Shown here: positions 1-7,331 of the stretch, piece after piece
Layout: every line of letters starts with the position of its first letter
How positions within the stretch are numbered: position 1 is the first letter of the stretch
The notes under the pieces: generated by a model
Database searches by the model: none
The model's input: the letters and a program-made list of their open reading frames with translations, nothing else
Told to the model about the DNA's origin: nothing
Translations under genes and position numbers: made by a program
NCBI GenBank assembly: GCA_020717925.1
Contig: DYDL01000009.1
Span: 1 to 32,716, forward strand
Reading direction: 5' to 3'
Length of the DNA: 32,716 bases
Source of the DNA: Desulfocapsa sp.
GTDB lineage: Bacteria > Desulfobacterota > Desulfobulbia > Desulfobulbales > CG2-30-60-27

Positions 1-402
1 ATCCAGCACCGGCGCCAGGTTCAGGTTGATGCCGATCTCTCGCAGTTCGCGGGCGCAGGTGCGGGCATAAGCGGTCAGGGCGGTGATTGGGTCTGGTCCC
101 TCGGCCAGGTCCCGGGCATGGCCGAACTGGGTGAAGGGCACTGGCAGCCGGGTGACGCTGCCGCCCTCCTGGTCGATGGCGATGAGTGGCGCGGCCAGGC
201 CGGCCGCGGCGCAACGCTCGCGCAGGTCACGACAGAGGGCGGCGAGTTGGGCCGGGTCTTTTACGTTGCGCTTAAAGAGGATGAAGTGGCTGACGCCGTC
301 CTCGCCAATGAGGGCGCGGGTTGAATCATCCAATTCCGGGCCGGGCAGGCCGACCATGCAGAGGCGGCCAAGTTCTTTGACGGCAAGGGGTAGTGAGGTC
401 AT
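1..402 (-). CDS. nagZ: Beta-N-acetylhexosaminidase (glycoside hydrolase family 3, NagZ-like), partial, runs off left edge
   Basis: Reverse-strand translation from 402: MTSLPLAVKELGRLCMVGLPGPELDDSTRALIGEDGVSHFILFKRNVKDPAQLAALCRDL...APLIAIDQEGGSVTRL...; the IDQEGGxVxRL motif is typical of NagZ. Absent from the ORF track because it is open at the window edge. Confidence 0.88.
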   Translation of the reverse strand, partial: MTSLPLAVKELGRLCMVGLPGPELDDSTRALIGEDGVSHFILFKRNVKDPAQLAALCRDLRERCAAAGLAAPLIAIDQEGGSVTRLPVPFTQFGHARDLAEGPDPITALTAYARTCARELREIGINLNLAPVLD

Positions 403-405
403 GGG

Positions 406-1161
406 TTATCTCGGGGCGTAAGGGGCTGGATCCATAATCCCCGCTTCCTGGAAGCCTTTAAGCCGCAACTGACAGGCATCGCAACGGCCGCAGGCCCGGC
501 CGGCTTGGTCCGGGTCGTAGCAGGAGTGGGTGCGTCCATAGTCCACCTTGAGCCGCAGGCCGGTCTCGATGATCTCTTTTTTTGACAGTCGCAGGAGCGG
601 GGCGTGGACAGTGAAGGGGTTGCTGCCCTCCCGGCCCGCCCTGGTGCCAAGGTTGGCCACTTGCTGGAAGGCCGCAAGAAAGTCGGGGCGACAGTCCGGA
701 TAGCCGGAGAAGTCCACCGCGTTCACGCCGATGAAGATGTCATGCGCGCCCAGCACTTCGGCCCAGGACATGGCATAGGCAAGGAAAATGGTATTGCGGC
801 CCGGCACATAAGTAACAGGGATGCCGGACTCCATTTCGTTCAGGGAGCGGCCCTTGGGCACGGCCGTGGCAGTGGTCAGGGCCGAGCCGCCGATCTTGTC
901 GAGATCGAGATGCAATACCAGATGGTCGGCCGCTCCCATGATGTTGGCCAGAGCTCGGGCCCGTTCCACCTCAATGGCCTGGCGCTGGCCGTAGGAGAAG
1001 GTGAGGCAATAACAGTTGTAGCCCGACTCCCTGGCCATGGCCAGCACGGTGGTTGAGTCGAGCCCGCCGCTGTAAAGGACAACGGCCTTGGGGGCATTGG
1101 TGGCGTCTGAGATCATGGCGGTTCTTACCCGGAACGTATGGTCAGCGCAAGGTTCTTTCAT
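406..1161 (-). CDS. queC: 7-cyano-7-deazaguanine synthase QueC (start probably the internal ATG near 1117)
   Basis: Translation contains [18 protein letters not shown] (PP-loop) and a C-terminal [24 protein letters not shown] zinc-binding cluster. Confidence 0.93.
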   Translation of the reverse strand: MKEPCADHTFRVRTAMISDATNAPKAVVLYSGGLDSTTVLAMARESGYNCYCLTFSYGQRQAIEVERARALANIMGAADHLVLHLDLDKIGGSALTTATAVPKGRSLNEMESGIPVTYVPGRNTIFLAYAMSWAEVLGAHDIFIGVNAVDFSGYPDCRPDFLAAFQQVANLGTRAGREGSNPFTVHAPLLRLSKKEIIETGLRLKVDYGRTHSCYDPDQAGRACGRCDACQLRLKGFQEAGIMDPAPYAPR

Positions 1162-1240
1162 GTCCTGGCGGCGAAGTCCGCTTGAATTCCCTGGGGGCCT
1201 GCGCTATTACCAGATATATGTTGAGCATGGAGGAACCATC

Positions 1241-1552
1241 ATGACCGAAAAAGAGGGCGCCGGCAAGAAGGGCAAGATGAAAAAGGCGGTGGCGCTCCGC
1301 TACGACAAGGACAAGGAGGCCGCCCCCCGGGTGATCGGTAAGGGCATGGGCGAACTGGCCGAACGGATCATCGCCCTGGCCCGGGAGCACAACATCCCTA
1401 TCCGCGAGGACGCCGACCTGGTGGAGATTCTTGCCCGCCTCAACCTGAACGCCCAGATTCCACCGGAAACCTACCTGTTGGTGGCCGAGATTCTGGCCTT
1501 TATTTACCGGGCCAACGAGAAGTACAAAGACCCTGTGAGGCCCGGACCCTGA
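1241..1552 (+). CDS. Stand-alone FlhB C-terminal-domain homolog (FlhX/FhlB-like, EscU/YscU/FlhB family)
   Basis: MTEKEGAGKKGKMKKAVALRYDKDKEAAPRVIGKGMGELAERIIALAREHNIPIREDADLVEILARLNLNAQIPPETYLLVAEILAFIYR matches the FlhBc pattern (AVALxYD...AP.V.aKG...A.rI..lA.e..IPi.ed..L...L......eIP...Y.aVAeiLa.vy). No TM domain precedes it. The internal ATG of ORF 1088..1552 is the likely start. Confidence 0.85.
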   Translation: MTEKEGAGKKGKMKKAVALRYDKDKEAAPRVIGKGMGELAERIIALAREHNIPIREDADLVEILARLNLNAQIPPETYLLVAEILAFIYRANEKYKDPVRPGP

Positions 1553-1851
1553 TGCAGACCTTGCGGGAGGTTCTGGTCCGCCCGGCCTGGTCGCATGGTT
1601 ATGGGTTGCGCCTGGGAAAAAAATGCCCACCTGGCATGACCGGTAGCCGTTGCCCGCGCCAGGCGGGGCTGGCCTGTTTTATTGCTGTAACTGACTGAAA
1701 TCACTTGCCGAACGACGTGGTTCCAGTTTTTTGTGGCCATCTTTTTGACGCTTTCCTTTTGGTCATCATTATCCTTTCCGGTCGTGTTCTCCTGCCATTT
1801 CCCCTTGTCCTACAAGCCATTCCAGCCATTCCCCATTTCTTTTTTCCGCCA

Positions 1852-1868
1852 TGGCACGCCAGTTGCAT
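1852..1868 (+). promoter_or_regulatory. Sigma-54 (RpoN) promoter upstream of flgF operon
   Basis: TGGCACGCCAGTTGCAT matches the consensus TGGCACGNNNNTTGCW at every defined position, about 180 bp upstream of flgF. Confidence 0.88.
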
Positions 1869-1880
1869 TTAGTTTTGGTG

Positions 1881-2017
1881 TAACTACTCAGGTGGATAGT
1901 CCGTAGCTGTTTAGGTGGATAGTGGGGGAATAACCATGCGGGAGCCCATGGTTGGAGCCTTTATTCGTTTTTTGCCTACTCCTAACAGACTACAGTCTAA
2001 ACAACCTGAGCAGCTAT
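1881..2017. repeat. Cluster of three related ~20-27-nt repeat copies (two direct, one inverted) in the predicted flgF leader
   Basis: Copy A 1881 TAACTACTCAGGTGGATAGTCCGTAG; copy B 1904 TAGCTGTTTAGGTGGATAGT; copy C on minus strand (2016-1990) TAGCTGCTCAGGTTGTTTAGACTGTAG. AGGTGGATAGT is repeated exactly at 1890-1900 and 1913-1923. Confidence 0.65.
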
Positions 2018-2045
2018 TTTTGGGTGAACATAAGAGAGGTGCGCC

Positions 2046-2777
2046 GTGATAATCCGTAACCGCCTGGGAATGACCGAAGCCGCTGAAACCATGCTGGCTC
2101 AGCAGAACCGCATGGATCAGGTGGCCAATAATATCGCCAACGTCGATACCGCCGGGTTCAAGCGGGAAAAGGTCACCTTCTGGGAAATGCTTTACCAGGC
2201 CAGCGACAACCAAATGCGGGTGGGCAAGGGTCTGAAGCCTGTCACCGACCAGAGCGGCGGGCCGGTGAAGATGACCGGTAACCCGCTTGACGTGGCCATC
2301 CAGGGCGAAGGCTTCTTCAAGGTTCAGAGCCCGGACGGGGTGCGATACACCCGGGCCGGCAACTTTCTTTTGAACGAGCAGGGCCAGTTGGTCATGCCTG
2401 GCGGCAACCTGGTGCTCGGGGACGGTGGCGCCATTGTGCTGGGTGAGGGCCAGGTGAGCATAGGCCGGGACGGCACTATCGCCCAGAAGGGGGTGGCGGT
2501 CGGTCAGTTGGCCGTGGTCACCTTTGAGGACACGGCAGCCTTGGCGCGAGAAGGCACCAATCTTTTTCGTCTCCAGGAGGGGGCTGGTGGGGAGGCGCAG
2601 CCGCTGGAGTTCGAGGTCAAACAGGGCTACGTTGAACAATCCAATGTCCAGTCCATCCTGGAAATGACCGCGATGATCGATCTCTCCCGGGATTACGAGA
2701 GTCAGCAAAAGGCGATGCGTACCTTGGATGACATTGATGCCATGGCCACCCAGAGAGTCGGGAAATTGACAGGGTAA
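2046..2777 (+). CDS. flgF: Flagellar basal-body rod protein FlgF (GTG start)
   Basis: MIIRNRLGMTEAAETMLAQQNRMDQVANNIANVDTAGFKREKVTF; rod-protein N-terminal motif ANNIANVDTxGFK and C-terminal helix; upstream of flgG. AGAGAGG ribosome-binding site. Confidence 0.9.
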   Translation: MIIRNRLGMTEAAETMLAQQNRMDQVANNIANVDTAGFKREKVTFWEMLYQASDNQMRVGKGLKPVTDQSGGPVKMTGNPLDVAIQGEGFFKVQSPDGVRYTRAGNFLLNEQGQLVMPGGNLVLGDGGAIVLGEGQVSIGRDGTIAQKGVAVGQLAVVTFEDTAALAREGTNLFRLQEGAGGEAQPLEFEVKQGYVEQSNVQSILEMTAMIDLSRDYESQQKAMRTLDDIDAMATQRVGKLTG

Positions 2778-2854
2778 GCGGAGAAAATTGGGGGCGTGGT
2801 AACGACGAAAGAAGCAAAGGCCGGGAACGGGCCATCATCATCAGCGAGGCTATT

Positions 2855-3637
2855 ATGATTCGAGCATTGTATACCTCCACCACCGGCATGAGCGGCCAGC
2901 AACTGCAGTTGGACGTGATCTCCAACAACCTGGCCAATGTCAACACCTCGGGCTTTAAGAAGGCGAGGGCCCAGTTCGAGGATCTGATGTATCAGACCCT
3001 CCGCGAGGTCGGGGTGACAACGGCGGGTGGCGGCATGGTGCCCACCGGGGTGCAGGTCGGCATGGGAGTTCGGCCTACGGCGGTGATGCGCATCTTTACC
3101 CAGGGTGATTTTCAGCAAACCGGTAACGAACTGGACTTTGCCATTGAGGGCGCCGGTTTTTTCAAGGTGCTGCACGATGGCAACGAGTTCTACACCAGGG
3201 CCGGCAACTTCACGCGGGATGTCGATGGCTTTCTGGTTACCGCCAATGGCGACCGGTTGCAGCCTGAATTCGCCATCCCCGCTGGCACGGTGAGTATCGC
3301 GGTTGACGCCGGAGGTTTGCTGGTGGCCACGGATGCCAATCAGCAGCAACTCGGGTCGGTGCAGCTCACCCTGGGCAACTTCATCAACCCGGCCGGCCTC
3401 AAGGCCAAGGGCGCCAACCTGTTTCAGATCACCGAGGCCTCTGGTCCCGTGGTTGAGGCCAATCCCGGCACCGAGGGATTGGGCACCGTCGCCCAACGGG
3501 TGCTGGAGACCTCCAACGTGGACGTGACCGAGGAGATCGTTAATCTCATCATTACCCAGCGGGCCTTTGAGGCCAGTTCCAAGGGCATTCAGACGGCCGA
3601 TCAACTGCTGCAGATCAGCAACGGGCTGATCCGTTAA
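2855..3637 (+). CDS. flgG: Flagellar basal-body rod protein FlgG
   Basis: MIRALYTSTTGMSGQQLQLDVISNNLANVNTSGFKKARAQFEDLMYQTLR...; C-terminal SNVDVTEEIVNLIITQRAFEASSKGIQTADQLLQ is diagnostic for FlgG. Confidence 0.96.
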   Translation: MIRALYTSTTGMSGQQLQLDVISNNLANVNTSGFKKARAQFEDLMYQTLREVGVTTAGGGMVPTGVQVGMGVRPTAVMRIFTQGDFQQTGNELDFAIEGAGFFKVLHDGNEFYTRAGNFTRDVDGFLVTANGDRLQPEFAIPAGTVSIAVDAGGLLVATDANQQQLGSVQLTLGNFINPAGLKAKGANLFQITEASGPVVEANPGTEGLGTVAQRVLETSNVDVTEEIVNLIITQRAFEASSKGIQTADQLLQISNGLIR

Positions 3638-3649
3638 GGGAAAGGTGCC

Positions 3650-4384
3650 ATGCGGTTTTTCAGGATGCCGGTGTTCTTGGTGGCGGCCCTGTGGGTGGCC
3701 GTGGCCCTGCTGGTATCACAGCCCCTGTCCGCTGGCGACACCCAGACAGTGGAGCAGTCCCGGCTGGCGCAAGCCTTTCTGGCGCTGGTCACCGATGGCA
3801 CGCCTTGGCCGGCCGCCGATCTGGCCGTGGAAGAATTTTCCGCCACGCCGTCTATTCTCACCCTGCCCGTCGGAACCTTGGCATTCCGGACTCTCAATCA
3901 GACGCATGCCCAGTATCTTGGGCGAAAAAGGCTGCAGGTAGCGGTGCTGGTGAACGGCCGGGAGGAAGGCAGGGTGACAATGTCCGGCCAGCTCAAGTTG
4001 TTTGGGGAGGTGGTGGTCGCGGCCCGGCGGATGAATCGCCACAAATTGCTAGGGGCCGAAGACCTGCGGCCGGTACGCCGCGATATCTCCCAACTGGACC
4101 CGGATCTGTTGCGCGCCCCGGAGGCGGCCATCGGCTTACGGCTCAAGAATTCGGTCCAGGCCGGTGAACCGCTGTCAGCCGCCATGGTGGAAGCACCGCC
4201 CCTGGTGCGGCGTGGCAGCCTGGTCACCATCGTGGCCGAGGGTGACCGCATCAGCATCAGCGTGCCCGGTGAGTTGCGCGGCAGCGGGGCCAAAGGCGAG
4301 GTCGTGCGGGTCAAGAATCTCATGAGCCGGCGTGAGATCATGGCCCAGGTCGTGGACGAGAACACGGTCCGGGTTACTTTTTAA
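3650..4384 (+). CDS. flgA: Flagellar P-ring assembly chaperone FlgA
   Basis: Signal peptide, SAF-like region (RHKLLGAEDLRPVRRDIS...AIGLRLKNSVQAGEPLSAAMVEAPPLVRRGSLVTIVAEGDRISIS), FlgA C-terminal region (GEVVRVKNLMSRREIMAQVVDENTVRV); placed between flgG and flgH. Confidence 0.93.
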   Translation: MRFFRMPVFLVAALWVAVALLVSQPLSAGDTQTVEQSRLAQAFLALVTDGTPWPAADLAVEEFSATPSILTLPVGTLAFRTLNQTHAQYLGRKRLQVAVLVNGREEGRVTMSGQLKLFGEVVVAARRMNRHKLLGAEDLRPVRRDISQLDPDLLRAPEAAIGLRLKNSVQAGEPLSAAMVEAPPLVRRGSLVTIVAEGDRISISVPGELRGSGAKGEVVRVKNLMSRREIMAQVVDENTVRVTF

Positions 4385-4397
4385 GGAGGGGCGTCTC

Positions 4398-5117
4398 ATG
4401 GGAAGAGCGGGAAACATTCTGGTGTTATTCGGCCTGCTGGTTCTGTTGTCCGCTTGCCTGACCACCGGTCCCAAGGCGGTGAACCCGGAGACGGCGGGGG
4501 CCTTGCCGCCCCGCTATGCCCTGCCCGAGGTGGGCAACCGCGAGGCCGTGCCCCGGCCCGGGACCATCTATGCAGCGGGCAATGCCTTCGATCTTTACAG
4601 CGATCGGCGGGCCCACCGGGTGGGAGATATCCTGCTGGTCAGCATCGTGGAAACCTCAAGCGGCACCAAGAAGGCCTCGACCAAAACGAAACGCGATTCC
4701 AGTGTCACCGGCGGCATCTCCGCCCTGTTCGGGGTGGAAAAGTGGTTGAGCGACAACAACTCCCGCTTCACCCCTTCGCAGTCCAGCCTTTCCGCCGGGC
4801 TGACCAATGATTTTGATGGATCCGGGGAAACCAAGGACGACAGCAAGGTGACCGCCACCTTGTCAGCCCGGGTCATTGAGGTCACCCTGGAAGGCAACTT
4901 GATGATCCGCGGTTACCGTGAGGTACGGCTCAACAACCAAACCCAGTTCCTTATCGTCTCCGGCCTGGTGCGGCCCGAGGATGTGTCCAGGGACAACTCC
5001 GTGCTTTCATCCCATATCGCCGATGCCCGCATCGAATACAGTGGCACTGGCGTCATCAGCGACAAGCAGCAGCCCGGCTGGCTGGCGCGGGGGCTTGACC
5101 TGATCTGGCCGTTTTAA
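4398..5117 (+). CDS. flgH: Flagellar L-ring protein FlgH (lipoprotein)
   Basis: Lipobox-like VLLSACLTTG; RRAHRVGDILLVSIVETSSGTKKASTKTKRDS; LMIRGYREVRLNNQTQFLIVSGLVRPEDVSRDNSVLSSHIADARIEYSGTGVISDKQQPGWLARGLDLIWPF is typical FlgH. Confidence 0.95.
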   Translation: MGRAGNILVLFGLLVLLSACLTTGPKAVNPETAGALPPRYALPEVGNREAVPRPGTIYAAGNAFDLYSDRRAHRVGDILLVSIVETSSGTKKASTKTKRDSSVTGGISALFGVEKWLSDNNSRFTPSQSSLSAGLTNDFDGSGETKDDSKVTATLSARVIEVTLEGNLMIRGYREVRLNNQTQFLIVSGLVRPEDVSRDNSVLSSHIADARIEYSGTGVISDKQQPGWLARGLDLIWPF

Positions 5118-5294
5118 GGCGCAAAGGGGCATGCCCTGTTGGCAGGCAATGGGAAAAATTTTCCCGCCCCGCCCGACGGACCACCTCTGTCTAATTGTCC
5201 GGGCTGTTTGGCAAATAATAATTTGTTTAAATGTCAGACTGTTACTTGGTGGTTAAGCTGTCCACTCACCAGTGGCGCACCCCAGGGGCAGGAG

Positions 5295-5310
5295 TGGCAT
5301 ATAACTTGCA
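5295..5310 (+). promoter_or_regulatory. Internal sigma-54 promoter upstream of flgI
   Basis: TGGCATATAACTTGCA: correct -24/-12 spacing, one mismatch (C to T) to TGGCACGNNNNTTGCW outside the GG/GC cores apart from the non-invariant G7; 240-bp gap between flgH and flgI; predicted TSS about 35 nt upstream of ATG 5357. Confidence 0.7.
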
Positions 5311-5356
5311 ATTCAGTATGGATAGACGAACGCGTGCACAGGGAGCGACGACTGGA

Positions 5357-6463
5357 ATGACCGAAATGGATGTTGCAACGGGACGGATTTGGCGGCGCAA
5401 CCGGCCATGGTTGCGGGTGGGACTCTGTTGCCTGCTCTGGGCAGTCGTGCTGCCCTTGCCCCAGGCGGCCGCGAGCCGTATCAAGGAGCTGGCGTCGGTA
5501 CAGGGGGTCAGGGACAACCAACTGGTCGGCTTCGGTTTGGTGGTGGGCCTGAATGGCACCGGCGACGGCAATAAGGCCGCGTTCACCAGCCAGGGGCTCA
5601 TCAATATGCTGGAAAATATGGGGGTGCACGTCAACCCGGCGGACGTCAAGGTGAAGAATGTGGCCGGGGTAATGATCACGGCCACCTTGCCCCCCTTTGT
5701 CAAGGCGGGCCAGAGCATTGACGTGACCATCTCCTCCCTGGGCGACGCCTCCTCCCTGCAGGGCGGCACCCTGGTCACCACCCCCATGAAGGGGTTGGAC
5801 GGCCAGGTGTACGCTATTGCCCAGGGCCCCTTGAGCATCGGCGGCATCGAGGTTGAGGGCGGGGCGACTGTCGGCGTGCAGAAGAATCACCTGACGGTTG
5901 GCCGTATTCCGGCCGGCGCCACTGTGGAGCGAGAGGTCGGTCTCACCTTTAATGATCATCGCGCCCTTATCCTCAGCCTCAAACATCCTGATTTCACCAC
6001 GGTGGCGCGCATGGTGGAGGTCATTGACCAGGGGTTGGGCGGCTCTTTTGCCCGGGCCGTGGATGGGGCTACCGTTGAGGTCATGGTGCCCGAGGCCTTT
6101 GTCAAGCAGGAGGTGGCCCTGTTGTCGCGGATCGAGAGCATGGAGGTGGAGTCGGACACCGCAGCCCGAGTGGTGCTTGACGAACGGACCGGCACGGTGG
6201 TCATGGGCGAGAATGTCCGGTTGAAACAACTGGCCCTTTCCCACGGCAAGCTTAGTCTGCGCATTGGGCCGGGCCAGGCCAAGGAGCAGCCGTTGGTTGT
6301 GCCGGGCCAGGACAACAAGCTGGTTACCTTGAATGAGGGGGCCTCCCTGGGTGAGGTGGTAAGAGCCCTGAACTCGGTGGGGGTCACCCCGCGGGACATG
6401 ATCGCCATCCTCCAGTCGATCAAGGCGGCGGGCGCCCTCATGGCTGAACTGGTGATCATCTGA
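5357..6463 (+). CDS. flgI: Flagellar P-ring protein FlgI
   Basis: ASRIKELASVQGVRDNQLVGFGLVVGLNGTGDGNKAAFTSQGLINMLENMGVHV...VKNVAGVMITATLPPFVKAGQSIDVTISSLGDASSLQGGTLV...; ATG 5357 chosen over the ORF-track 5231 because the sigma-54 site lies at 5295-5310. Confidence 0.96.
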   Translation: MTEMDVATGRIWRRNRPWLRVGLCCLLWAVVLPLPQAAASRIKELASVQGVRDNQLVGFGLVVGLNGTGDGNKAAFTSQGLINMLENMGVHVNPADVKVKNVAGVMITATLPPFVKAGQSIDVTISSLGDASSLQGGTLVTTPMKGLDGQVYAIAQGPLSIGGIEVEGGATVGVQKNHLTVGRIPAGATVEREVGLTFNDHRALILSLKHPDFTTVARMVEVIDQGLGGSFARAVDGATVEVMVPEAFVKQEVALLSRIESMEVESDTAARVVLDERTGTVVMGENVRLKQLALSHGKLSLRIGPGQAKEQPLVVPGQDNKLVTLNEGASLGEVVRALNSVGVTPRDMIAILQSIKAAGALMAELVII

Positions 6464-6493
6464 GGCAGCACCTTGGTCTGAGAGGAATTTTTT

Positions 6494-6802
6494 ATGGAGA
6501 GCAAGCCAATAGCCACAATAGGGCTCAAGCCGCGGGCCGACGCGGCCGATAACGTCAAAGAGGCGAAACTGCATAAGGCGTGCACCGACTTCGAGGCCAT
6601 CATCCTGCGGCAGATGCTGAAACTCATGCGGGATACGGTGCCCAAGGATGGGCTGTTTCCCCAGAGCCATGCCACGGAAATGTATCAGGGTATGCATGAT
6701 GCCGCCCTGGCCGACAACCTGGCTCAGGGCAAAGGCATGGGGTTTGGCGATCTTCTTTTCCGGCAGCTTTCCGGCCAGATTTTACCTTATAGCAAGAAGT
6801 GA
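6494..6802 (+). CDS. flgJ: Rod-binding protein, FlgJ N-terminal domain only (no muramidase domain)
   Basis: KLHKACTDFEAIILRQMLKLMRDTVPKDGLFPQSHATEMYQGMHDAALADNLAQGKGMGFGDLLFRQLS; single-domain, between flgI and flgN. Confidence 0.88.
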   Translation: MESKPIATIGLKPRADAADNVKEAKLHKACTDFEAIILRQMLKLMRDTVPKDGLFPQSHATEMYQGMHDAALADNLAQGKGMGFGDLLFRQLSGQILPYSKK

Positions 6803-7329
6803 GCATGACCATGGAAACACTTGTTACATCAGGCGATCAGACCGAACAGGCCAGGATGCTCGTGGCCCTGGCCGAGGGCGTTGCCCTCTCGCGACAGTTT
6901 CTAGATATCCTGGCAACGGAGCGCGTTGCCATCGCGGGCATGGATGTGACGCTCCTTATGCGCCAGGTCGGGACCAAGGAGGAACTGCTCGCCAGCCTGC
7001 AGCGCCTGGACCATGAACTGGGGGCGAGCATGGCCAGGCTCAGGGGGGGCGTCCAGGTCGGGCCGGCGGGGCTTGCCAGCCTTGCCTCACTGTTCCATGG
7101 TGACGAGGCGCGCCGTTTCAAGGCCTTGTGCCAGGAATGGGCGGGGCTGCGCCAGGAGATTGTATCCAACAACCTGGTGAACCAGCGTTTCGTCAAGGAG
7201 ACCCTCTCCTTTCTGGGCGATGCCATGGCCCTGTTCGTCGACAGCGGTCGGCAGCAAACGGGATATCTGGCGGGCGGCGGAGTTCTGAAGGCCACCACCG
7301 GCCCCTGTGTTCTCAGCCGGGAGGTGTAA
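6799..7329 (+). CDS. flgN: FlgN-like flagellar export chaperone
   Basis: Helical 176-aa protein directly upstream of flgK; LDILATERVAIAGMDVTLLMRQVGTKEELLASLQRLDHEL and a late NNLVNQRFVKETLSFLGDAMALF match FlgN style. Confidence 0.75.
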   Translation: MSMTMETLVTSGDQTEQARMLVALAEGVALSRQFLDILATERVAIAGMDVTLLMRQVGTKEELLASLQRLDHELGASMARLRGGVQVGPAGLASLASLFHGDEARRFKALCQEWAGLRQEIVSNNLVNQRFVKETLSFLGDAMALFVDSGRQQTGYLAGGGVLKATTGPCVLSREV

Positions 7330-7331
7330 CC

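Noticed and set aside
1552-1698. 48-aa plus-strand ORF overlapping the end of the FlhB-like gene by TGATG (MQTLREVLVRPAWSHGYGL...)
   Set aside because: Overlap geometry is tempting, but there is no hydrophobic segment, motif or composition supporting a real protein.
1881-2017. Transposon/IS insertion
   Set aside because: No transposase ORF or recognisable target-site duplication; only short repeat copies remain, so I report a repeat cluster and not an IS element.
1911-2708. 265-aa minus-strand ORF opposite flgF
   Set aside because: Crosses the repeat region and flgF; no motif or RBS support.
5234-6697. 487-aa minus-strand ORF antisense to flgI/flgJ
   Set aside because: Overlaps canonical FlgI and FlgJ; composition (H/G/Q-rich, no motifs) is typical of GC-driven shadow ORFs.
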